DNA of 20,298 nucleotides from a virus, in the IMG/VR virus record IMGVR_UViG_3300034789_000827, positions 1-20,298 of that record. One strand, written 5' to 3'. Below the pieces are notes generated by a model, which made no database searches, had not been told where the DNA came from, and saw only the letters and a program-made list of their open reading frames with translations. The position numbers were made by a program, and so were the translations under genes. Shown piece after piece: positions 6,267-14,000 of this stretch. Every line of letters begins with the position of its first letter. The first letter of the stretch is position 1.

Positions 6267-7696
6267 TAGAATGTTCCAAAGGGATTAGATTCACTGAAGT
6301 CTAAGATATCATCTGCTTCAGATTCAAAGATATCATTTTCAGTATACTCATTGTATATATCATCTTGACTAAATGACTGTATTGAATATTTTGCTCCAGA
6401 TTCTTTTCCTCTAATAATTTCTCCTGGAAAAAATCCAAGTTGAGTGGAACCAATACTGACATTGGATACTTTAAGTATGTTTGTATCCTGATCCCATTCT
6501 TTAACTCTCGCCTCAGTCTTAGATCTTTCTCCAATAATAATTTCATTAAAAATATATGTTCCAATACCACTAATTGATTCTGGAGCCGAAATCGTAACTA
6601 TTGGAGATGGAAATACTTGACTGTATCCTTTACCTGGATTACTGACATAAATTAATTTTAATACATTATCCCCAAAAGAATTCAAACCAATAGATGCAAT
6701 ACCAACAGCACCAGTTCCACTACCTCCAGTAGTTATTGTAACTGTAGGTGCTGTACCATATCCAACACCTCCGTCTACAATATTATACTTAATTATACCT
6801 ATAGCATCAGTTACAATATTACAAGTTGCCGCAGCACCAGTTCCACCACCTCCAGTAATTGTAATTGTAGGTGCAACAGTATATCCAGCGCCAGCATTGA
6901 TGAGTAAAATCTTTTCAAGAGATGTGACACCACCTCTGGTGGTTAAGAAACCAACTGCTTCAGCATTATCTCCAACTTCACCAGTTGGAGATGAAGTAAT
7001 TTCTATATTTGGTAAAGAGGTATATCCAGAACCATCATTATTTAAGAATATTTCTTCAATATATCCACCAGTTACTGATCCATTTAAGATGGGGGATGCA
7101 GAAGCAGTTCTTCCAACACCAATCAATTTAAGGGTAGAAATAATACCCTCCTCCTGAACTTGAGTATCAATTTCTGTAATGGATGTATCGATAACTTCAT
7201 CTTCATATTCAAAGAGTTCACACTTCAATTGATAAACATAGTTCTTTCCTAATTGAAAGAAAGGATCTTCATGCTCTACAAATTTTACTTCAAATAATCT
7301 TTGTCCTAAGGGAAAATAAACTAAATCACCTTCTCTAGGTCTTGTTGGTGTTAATAATTCACCATCATCAACACTTGACATGAATGTAGCAATGAAATCT
7401 TCAAATCTTTCTTTTGAAATTGTTATTATTAACTCATCTCTTATACTTACACCAAATTTTGTTAAAATATCTCCTGCACCACCATATCCATCATATGTAT
7501 TAAGATAAGCTTCGATTGCAAAATTATCATCAAATTTAGATGACTGAACCTCTTCAATAATATTTTTTTTATTTACAAATTTTCTTGGAATATATGTTAT
7601 TTCTACACCATGAAATCTCAGGTGTTCATTGATTATATCCTGAACAAGTCTTTGCTCAGACTGTGTACCTTGAAGAAAAAAGGGATTAAGAGCCAT
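6266..7696 (-). CDS. gp14: Neck protein gp14 with a repeat insertion
   Basis: T4 gp14 forms part of the head-to-tail neck. The first 180 or so residues match T4 gp14: GVEITYIPRKF corresponds to GVECYYIPREY, AYLNTYDGYGGA to AYLNSFEGYEGA, EGDLVYFPLGQRLFEV to EGDLIYFPMDNSLFEI, and DPFFQLGKN to DPFYQLGQN. The last residues (ESNPFGTF) resemble the acidic T4 end. The protein is 476 residues against 256 in T4; the excess is an inserted region (about 190-440) with four G-x-GY repeats (from residues 222, 269, 310 and 355) and a GE-x-I-x-G type module (about 383-440). Both ends overlap neighbours as TAATG. The insertion may decorate the neck, as whiskers do in T4. Confidence 0.93.
   Translation of the reverse strand: MALNPFFLQGTQSEQRLVQDIINEHLRFHGVEITYIPRKFVNKKNIIEEVQSSKFDDNFAIEAYLNTYDGYGGAGDILTKFGVSIRDELIITISKERFEDFIATFMSSVDDGELLTPTRPREGDLVYFPLGQRLFEVKFVEHEDPFFQLGKNYVYQLKCELFEYEDEVIDTSITEIDTQVQEEGIISTLKLIGVGRTASASPILNGSVTGGYIEEIFLNNDGSGYTSLPNIEITSSPTGEVGDNAEAVGFLTTRGGVTSLEKILLINAGAGYTVAPTITITGGGGTGAAATCNIVTDAIGIIKYNIVDGGVGYGTAPTVTITTGGSGTGAVGIASIGLNSFGDNVLKLIYVSNPGKGYSQVFPSPIVTISAPESISGIGTYIFNEIIIGERSKTEARVKEWDQDTNILKVSNVSIGSTQLGFFPGEIIRGKESGAKYSIQSFSQDDIYNEYTENDIFESEADDILDFSESNPFGTF
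6590..7033 (-). repeat. Four ~45-aa G-x-GY beta-type repeats within gp14
   Basis: Repeat heads are GSGYTSLPNIEI (222), GAGYTVAPTITI (269), GVGYGTAPTVTI (310) and GKGYSQVFPSPIVTI (355), spaced 41-47 residues apart. Two are followed by a Gly-rich turn of the type TGGGGTGA. The alternation of Gly turns and Val/Ile/Thr strands suggests a beta-rich structure. Related units occur in gp8 and the giant structural protein of this window. Confidence 0.75.
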
Positions 7697-8541
7697 TATC
7701 CAATAAAGTCTAAGGGTGGTAATTCATATTCAGACATCATTCTTGATTTGATATCCGATAGTTCGGATTCTGCTTGCTGAAGGATTTCTCCCCCATTTAG
7801 TTCAATTCCACCAGGAAGTTTTACTCCTCTAAATTTACTCAAATTCCTTCCCCACTGTCTCTTGATGAGTGCAGTAAGATATTGTTTCATCCAACTATCA
7901 TTATAAATTTGAGTAAATGAATCAGGATCTAATGCTCTATAGCATTCTAATACCATAAACTCCCCTACTTCTTGAGATCCCCAATCAATATCGAGATATA
8001 ATCTATCTTGTCTTTTATTGAATCTAATCTGCTTATCTGGGGTCAATAAGAAATCAATATCTTCAAGATAAGTCTTCGTCATTGCATATTGCAAGAGTTC
8101 AACTGAATTGAAATAATATAAATCGTTTAAGAAAAGTTGATATTTAATACTAAACATTCCTCCAGAAATGCTATTAGTATCAAATTTAAAAATTCTTTCA
8201 ATACCGATAACAGAATCTGGTACTTGAATGAAGTTTGATGTTTCGTAAAAATTTGATGTTGTTGTACCATATCCACTGATAGATGTGGATGTGGCAGTGG
8301 TAGTTACAATACCAACACCAGTGGTACCTTTTGCCTGACCACGATCGACATCATCTTGTGTTATTTGATATTTCAAATACATTTTCTCAACGCCGTCATA
8401 ATGACGTTCATTGAAATATTGAATGGCATCATCAACTAAATCATCAATCTGGTCATCATCCACGTTAATTTCTAAAACGGGAGCACCGAGTTGACGTAAG
8501 CAATAGTCAATTAAACCTTGTCTAGTTGATGGTTTTGCCAT
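7696..8541 (-). CDS. gp13: Neck protein gp13
   Basis: Head-completion and neck protein; in T4, gp13 and gp14 seal the filled head and form the tail-joining site. The 281-residue product starts MAKPSTRQGLIDYCLRQLGA, has the acidic helix DDDQIDDLVDDAIQYFNERHYDGVE (about 33-57, given here as key residues) and a C-terminal WGRNLSKFRGVKLPGG (about 234-249), features I recall from marine T4-like gp13 proteins. A Thr/Ser/Gly-rich stretch (about 72-100) is probably a variable loop. It is placed by these features and by synteny immediately before gp14. The start has AGGAG (8550-8546) with a short 4-base spacing, and lies one base after the stop of the preceding gene (TAATATG). Confidence 0.9.
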   Translation of the reverse strand: MAKPSTRQGLIDYCLRQLGAPVLEINVDDDQIDDLVDDAIQYFNERHYDGVEKMYLKYQITQDDVDRGQAKGTTGVGIVTTTATSTSISGYGTTTSNFYETSNFIQVPDSVIGIERIFKFDTNSISGGMFSIKYQLFLNDLYYFNSVELLQYAMTKTYLEDIDFLLTPDKQIRFNKRQDRLYLDIDWGSQEVGEFMVLECYRALDPDSFTQIYNDSWMKQYLTALIKRQWGRNLSKFRGVKLPGGIELNGGEILQQAESELSDIKSRMMSEYELPPLDFIG

Positions 8542-8542
8542 A

Positions 8543-8734
8543 TTACTCCTGTACTTCTAATTTTGATTTTAATTGTGCATTTTCTTGTTTCAATTCCTCA
8601 TATTTTTGATGAAAGTCTTGAGATAAAGTAGTAAGTTTTGCTTCAAGAAGAACATTTTGATTTGTTAATACTGCTAATTTTGAATTATAAAGTTTAACAA
8701 GAACATTTATATCCACTTCACCTTGATTGTCCAT
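8543..8734 (-). CDS. Small coiled-coil protein (63 aa), function unknown
   Basis: A short protein starting MDNQGEVDINVLVKLYNSKL, followed by NQNVLLEAKL and a long heptad-like stretch rich in Leu, Gln, Glu and Lys up to its end at KLEVQE; a parallel coiled coil is likely. Similar short coiled-coil genes precede gp13 in T4-like cyanophages as I remember them. I chose the ATG at 8734-8732, four bases after the stop of the fibre-like gene, because GGAGG (8753-8749) lies upstream, although at a long 14-base spacing. An ATG at 8755 would add seven residues but overlaps the upstream gene by 17 bases and has no visible ribosome-binding site. Possible roles are fibre chaperone or neck accessory; neither is proven. 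Confidence 0.78.
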   Translation of the reverse strand: MDNQGEVDINVLVKLYNSKLAVLTNQNVLLEAKLTTLSQDFHQKYEELKQENAQLKSKLEVQE

Positions 8735-8738
8735 AGTA

Positions 8739-10448
8739 TTAAAAAACGCCTCCATCGAAACTATCAGTCCATTGTGGTCTATCAGTATATATTACACCAA
8801 CACTATCGGGAGATAATGATAGGTTAGATATAGACCCATTTGAACCCTCCATTCTTAAATTATTTGATGTGTTAAATGTACCTTCAACACCAATAAGTGG
8901 AATTGCTGTACTATTATTTACATTACTTTCAACCACTCCATAAGCATCCGAAGTATCTTGCTTAACAATATCACCTTTTGTTAAAGTAACATTACTGGGG
9001 AGATTGAGAATTCTCTTTGTTACTGCAGTCATTATCTGTTTTGAAGCATTTAGAGGTGATGATGGAGAACCTGTCGAGGTTTGTAAACCATCAACATCAA
9101 AATAAACCAATCCATTATGATTAAAATCACCGTTTTGATAGTAGATACCTTTTATGTCTAAGTATCCTCGTGTTCCACTTACAAGACTATTTGAAACAGT
9201 AGCATCTGGAATATAAGTCCAAGATCGATTTGTTGCTGCACTTCCGACATTTCCTTGATCGATATACCCAAAGAAACCTGTTTTATTGCCAGAAGTTCCA
9301 CTACCAATGCCATCATTATACGCAAACGAAATACCTCTGTCAGTATCAGTATCATATGCGTGAGTGATAGTTAATTCAGTTGCAGTTGCGATACCAGAAA
9401 TAGTGGCATCAGTCAAGGTAACAATTTTATTTGTAGTGTCATATGATGATACTGTGTTTGCAGCACCTACATTTAGACCTGCATTACCAGATACAATATC
9501 GCCAGTATTGATACCAACAATAGAATCCAATCTAATGGTGCTAACACCAGAAACAACCGTTGTCATTACGGTTTTTTTGGTAGTTAAATCACCAATATGA
9601 AAAATTGGATTATTTAGTGTTGAAGTAGTAGAATTAACTGATGTTGTTGTGCCATCAACTTGAAGACTACCTTTAATAATAACTGTGCCCTCACTACTTA
9701 ATCCGTCGGGATGTGGATCTAAGTATAAAATATTACTACTACCAGATAATGAAGATATAATATTGTCTTGAATTTTAATACTATCAATGATAGCAGCACC
9801 TTCAAGATTGAGGCTTCCTTCAACATCAAGTTGTCCTCCAATATTGAGATTTTTCTCAATACCAACACCACCCTCAACAATTAGAGCACCAGTGTCTTTA
9901 GAATTAGATTCTGTTGCAACATTAATTCTTATGTCGGCACCAGTAAAAGATAACTGATTAAGACCATCTTCATCATATTCAATTTTTGCATTCTTATCAT
10001 TACCAAATGATAAAAAAGTATCATCTGGAATATGAACTTCACCAGAACCATTAGGAACAAGATCAATATCACCATCAGTGTCTGTTGATGAAATTATATT
10101 TCCATCAATTCTAATATTATCTACGTTCCACTGATCAACTTTAAGTGACTCGACTCCACTCAAACCAGTATTTGTTGCTGGAGCAAGAACAGCAACAACA
10201 CCCTTATCTGAATTTCTTGTATTTTCAACACCCTGAATGGAACCTGGGGTATGTTCCATCATTGAGGTGTAATAATATCCACCTATTGGATTTACATTAT
10301 TGCCATCATCTCCCAAAAAAATTCTATCTTTGTATTGGTTTGTTCCCCCGTAACTACCAATACCAGTTACATATCCGTATTCACCCCACTGCAAACTTGA
10401 TGGTTTAGATGTACCTAAGGATCTTTTGATCCTAATAATACTTGCCAT
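8739..10448 (-). CDS. Fibre-like virion structural protein (569 aa)
   Basis: A beta-rich tail-fibre or whisker-like structural protein. The N-terminus (MASIIRIKRSLGTSKPSSLQ, then WGEYGYV) resembles the short attachment domain of many marine phage fibre proteins. The middle has repeated strand-turn units such as NLNIGGQLDVEGSLNLEGAA (200-219) and the segment GSLQVDGTTTSVNSTTSTL (260-278), typical of such fibres. The C-terminal third is Ser/Thr/Asn-rich with no recognisable tip domain, and it ends SFDGGVF. It occupies the place of T4 genes 12 and wac, upstream of gp13, but I see no fibritin coiled coil, so neither name is justified. The ribosome-binding site is GGGGGAG (10464-10458), nine bases before the ATG and inside the end of the preceding gene. 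Confidence 0.8.
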   Translation of the reverse strand: MASIIRIKRSLGTSKPSSLQWGEYGYVTGIGSYGGTNQYKDRIFLGDDGNNVNPIGGYYYTSMMEHTPGSIQGVENTRNSDKGVVAVLAPATNTGLSGVESLKVDQWNVDNIRIDGNIISSTDTDGDIDLVPNGSGEVHIPDDTFLSFGNDKNAKIEYDEDGLNQLSFTGADIRINVATESNSKDTGALIVEGGVGIEKNLNIGGQLDVEGSLNLEGAAIIDSIKIQDNIISSLSGSSNILYLDPHPDGLSSEGTVIIKGSLQVDGTTTSVNSTTSTLNNPIFHIGDLTTKKTVMTTVVSGVSTIRLDSIVGINTGDIVSGNAGLNVGAANTVSSYDTTNKIVTLTDATISGIATATELTITHAYDTDTDRGISFAYNDGIGSGTSGNKTGFFGYIDQGNVGSAATNRSWTYIPDATVSNSLVSGTRGYLDIKGIYYQNGDFNHNGLVYFDVDGLQTSTGSPSSPLNASKQIMTAVTKRILNLPSNVTLTKGDIVKQDTSDAYGVVESNVNNSTAIPLIGVEGTFNTSNNLRMEGSNGSISNLSLSPDSVGVIYTDRPQWTDSFDGGVF

Positions 10449-10449
10449 T

Positions 10450-10677
10450 TTAGAAGACTCCCCCGTTAATGTCTAAATTCTGCGTATCACCTGGGGTGAG
10501 TGCTAATGTCGCATCCCATTTTCCTGTGGCGCTATTATAGACGAGAACCATACCATTAGACAAATTCTGAATATTAACATCAGACAAATCGGCCAAAGAT
10601 CCAGTATTAGCACCAGTAAATGAAGAGATAATTTTTGTTGCTGGTTTTGCTCCCACTCTGACTTTAATGTCGGCCAT
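10450..10677 (-). CDS. Small structural protein (75 aa), probable fibre partner
   Basis: A 75-residue protein beginning MADIKVRVGAKPATKIISS with the central motif LADLSDVNIQNLSNGMVLVY followed by NSATGKW, a phrase common in phage fibre and baseplate adaptor domains. It ends DINGGVF, the same last four residues as the fibre-like protein encoded just downstream. It is first in its transcription unit: an exact TATAAATA late promoter lies about 27 bases upstream of its ATG. A virion adaptor or a trimeric short-fibre component is plausible. I do not recognise a named family. Confidence 0.8.
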   Translation of the reverse strand: MADIKVRVGAKPATKIISSFTGANTGSLADLSDVNIQNLSNGMVLVYNSATGKWDATLALTPGDTQNLDINGGVF

Positions 10678-10703
10678 TTATGTACAGTTCTGGATTGTAG
10701 AAA

Positions 10704-10711
10704 TATTTATA
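10704..10711 (-). promoter_or_regulatory. Exact T4-type late promoter TATAAATA
   Basis: The minus strand reads TATAAATA, identical to the T4 late consensus, upstream of the 75-codon gene at 10677. The TAA stop codon of the preceding 59-codon gene (10709-10707) lies inside the box. It probably drives the fibre-neck-packaging transcript. Confidence 0.75.
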
Positions 10712-10886
10712 TGCCTTCAAGTCCTAGTCCAGCAACTACTTCTTGTTGTTTCAAATAAAGTTTTGCATAAGATTTTGCAATATCTCTCATTACAGAAACA
10801 CTATCACAACTATCCAATTCATTTGCTATTTTTTGATATGCAAATTCCTTAGAAAGTGCTGTCAATTTAATTTCATTTGGATCCAT
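10707..10886 (-). CDS. Small conserved-type protein (59 aa), function unknown
   Basis: A reading frame from ATG 10886-10884 to TAA 10709-10707. The product starts MDPNEIKLTALSKEFAYQKI and ends EVVAGLGLEGI; it is predicted largely helical, with a polar first half and a KSYAKLYLKQQEV helix. The start overlaps the end of the preceding gene by 14 bases, and the stop lies within the next late promoter, so the frame fills the gap exactly. I recall similar short helical proteins beginning MDPxEIKxTALSKEF in T4-like cyanophages. No function is known to me. Confidence 0.78.
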   Translation of the reverse strand: MDPNEIKLTALSKEFAYQKIANELDSCDSVSVMRDIAKSYAKLYLKQQEVVAGLGLEGI

Positions 10887-11097
10887 TAGTAAGCTCCCTC
10901 AATAAAGATTTAATTTCTTCTATGTCCGACTTAATTGTATCAAGTTCATTCCTTTCATTCTGTTTCATTCGTTTCACTTTCATATAGTTATCATAATTAT
11001 TTTTATCAGTATTAACAATAGAACCAGTATTCCTGTCTCGGTACAAGTTTTTATGTCCCTCAACAGGAATTAAATCTGGATATTCTGGGTGTGCCAT
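10873..11097 (-). CDS. Small structural-cluster protein (74 aa), function unknown
   Basis: A 74-residue protein starting MAHPEYPDLIPVEGHKNLYR and continuing DRNTGSIVN, then a strongly charged helix (NYMKVKRMKQNERNELD and onward) with heptad-like leucines, ending LLRELTNGSK. Proteins with this PDLIPxEGxxNLYRD start are familiar from marine T4-like phages, where they follow the large structural gene. I chose the ATG at 11097-11095, one base after the stop of the giant gene (TAATATG); an in-frame start at 11112 would overlap it by 14 bases. A short N-terminal domain joined to a coiled coil suggests an assembly or adaptor role, not proven. Confidence 0.8.
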   Translation of the reverse strand: MAHPEYPDLIPVEGHKNLYRDRNTGSIVNTDKNNYDNYMKVKRMKQNERNELDTIKSDIEEIKSLLRELTNGSK

Positions 11098-11098
11098 A

Positions 11099-14000
11099 TT
11101 ATGCAAGTGCAATACATCTAAAGTCTTTCAGTTTTACTGGTGTTGACTCATTAGTGGAAGAAGTAACAATTTTGATACTAAATCCATCAAACTGTTCCAA
11201 ATTATTTACAGAGAATTGATATTCTGAGAAAGTTTCTGGATCATTTGCTGACATTTTAGCATCTGGTCTCCCGCTATTTTTAGTTACATCGATAATTTGA
11301 TCACCAAATCCATCACCATCAGTGTCTTTAGTATTGTCATATCCAGGGAATGGAGTAAATGATTGATCAATTTCAGCAGAATCTGCTCTATGAAGTCTAT
11401 ACAGAACTCTAATATCTGCAGATTCTTGTACACACGCTGCAATAAGAACTTTCAAACTAGTTGCTGGTTGTTCAATAGATGTCATTCTTGTAACAAAAAC
11501 AGTGCTATGAGGATCATGTTCTATAGTATTTGTTCTAGCATCCATAATATAATTGTCAATCGGATTATTAACCTTATTTCTACCAAGAATCCAAGTTGCA
11601 TTCTGAATATCCATTACCGGAGAGAGATTCTTATCTTCGCCTCTTGAGAAATCAACGCGCAAAGTCAATGATTTATTTTTAGGTAAAGATGTGAGATGCT
11701 CTTTTTCATTTACTTTAGATGCAACTAATCTTGGAGTATCAAAATGCTTCACTTTATTGATAGTAATTGGTTCATAACCTTGATCGATAAATGAAACTTC
11801 ATTTCCACCAGCACTAGTTCCAGAAATGGTTCTTACTAATGCATTAATTTTAGTGTCTTTTCCTGGAGTAATATAGTTAAATTGTGGAACAAGAGAACTA
11901 AATTGATAGTTTTGCGAAATACCAACACTATTTCCACCAACTGCTTTCTGTCCACTGAAGTTTAACATACTTCCACCAGTATCTCTGCTAGAGTAAGGAG
12001 TACTTCTATCAAATCTTAAATGATAATGATCGAAATTATCATTTTCATCAGTATAATAAGTTGCAGGTAAATCATGAGTTGTATTAATTCTTCTCAGATT
12101 AACTCCTCCAACTTCATATGGTTGAATAAAGTCATCAGTGGTATGTGCCGATTGTGTAGTTGAATCAACTGCTCTAGTGACGATGGTTAAAGTACCAGCA
12201 TTGCCTGAAGTGTTGTTAATTCCACTATATTCAATAATTTCATTTGCAATTTTTGCATATCCGCCGGCAGTTGAAATGCCTTCATAGGTGGCAAATGGTG
12301 TAGTATCTGCAACAGAGACAACAGTTCCATTTATGTCCAAATTGGCAGTAAGTTTTACTTTTTCTCTATCTGATTCTACATCAACAATTTCCACATCATT
12401 ATTTGCACCATGATGTGCATGATTATATTGAAGAATCTTCATAACATTGCCATCAAATTTTTCATCAATAATTGATGAATTTTCAACAACAAAGTTTGCA
12501 GAACCTTGCGTTTTGGAACTTACATTATAATCTGTAACAAATCTTTCAAGACGTACACCTATTGGGAAATGCTCACCTTGTACGTTATTAAGATACAAAG
12601 TACTAGTAACACCAATATTATTGACTGCAAAAATTGCACCAGATCCTTTCTGAACATTTGCAGTTGTAATTCCCAACAAATCACCAACAGAATATCCTTC
12701 ACCACTAGTAAGAACATTAATCTCAGTAACTTCACCACTAGAATTTGTAGTTACTTTAGCAGTTGCTCCACTACCTTTACCGGTAAGGGTATAAAGACTT
12801 ACTAAATCTGGAGATACACTAGCACTATATCCGATACCAGGATTTGCAATTTCTCCAGAATTTACACCTGTTACAAGACCACCACCGACTCTCTCAATGA
12901 ATCCGTACAAATCATTATTACCAGTAACTCCAACCATTGTTCCTGGAGTGAAGTTTGTAGTGTCATCTGCATTAGAACCTGAACATCTTACTTTTAATTT
13001 TCTTGGAAGAAGTTCAACTGGATTCTTAGGAAGATCTGAAGAATTAGATCCCTTGGGTCCAATGCCACTATTATATGCAAGCAGTGTGCCTTTTTCAACA
13101 AACTCTGCCTTTCTAATTTTAAATGTTAAATCCTGATACTGATTTGGAGTCCAAATTGTACCATTTTGAGACTTAAATAAAGATCCACCAATGTATTGCT
13201 TAGAAACAATAATATTTTCTGTATCTGGGAGAATTGCTGATTGAACAGTCTTCTCACCCATAATCGCTGTCCACATTTCATACTTATTAGAAGAAGGTGA
13301 AAGAAGAACAATTGCATATTCTTTATCTCCCTCAAGATATATTGGTGATTTAAATTTAACAGTTGTTGGTAGAGAAGCATCATCAGAAGTAGAGATTTGA
13401 TCAGGATATAATTCAGCCTGTGCAAAATCTTGTACAAGAAGATTTGTGGGAGTTCCTAATTCTACCGTTCTAAGTTCAACAAAGAGACTCTTCTTGGGAT
13501 CTTTCTTTGCAAAGAACAAGTCAATTGAAGTAAGGAATATTCCATTACTATCAACACGAAAAGATTGAGCAAGAGGATCTCTATGTGGTGCTTTAACAGT
13601 AACCTCAATGTTAGTTTTCTTTGCCTTTGGTTTGGGTGGATTCCTAACACTAACCCTTGTTTGTTCTTGTGTAATAATGGTGCCAGAACCACTATAAGTA
13701 CCAATAGCTTCAGATGCTTTTGTGGTGGAACCTGGGAGTGGAGTTACACCAGGGGGGACAGCAGTAATTTTTAATGTTTTAGTTCCACTCTTAACTTTTA
13801 CTGCTGGTGTTGGTTTTTTATTTGGATCGCGGAAGTGGAAACATGCTTGAATATCTCCCCAATTATCACTAATTAATTCAAACTCTTTAACCTTAGCGAC
13901 AGCTCCACTTGTTTTACCTATAATTTTGCATCCTTTTGCAATATATCCATAAAATTCTTCATTATTTGCTAACTTTTTAAGATCAAAATTAATAATTTTA

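Noticed and set aside
6301-6570. Minus-strand alternative frame of 89 codons
   Set aside because: It overlaps the conserved C-terminal part of gp14 in another frame and has no independent support.
8704-8711. TATAAATG, a near match to the late promoter, on the minus strand
   Set aside because: It lies inside the small coiled-coil gene, about 160 bases before gp13, and differs at the last base; gp13 is already served by the polycistronic transcript.
8735-8755. ATG at 8755 as start of the coiled-coil gene
   Set aside because: It would overlap the upstream gene by 17 bases without a ribosome-binding site; the ATG at 8734 is preferred, though its 14-base spacing from GGAGG leaves some doubt.
8739-10448. 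Assigning the fibre-like protein as T4 short tail fibre gp12 or fibritin wac
   Set aside because: The position fits, but I see no fibritin-type coiled coil or gp12 receptor-binding domain.
12897-13704. Several open frames of 79-103 codons on both strands within the giant gene
   Set aside because: All lie inside the continuous 2458-codon frame and have no coding signals of their own.
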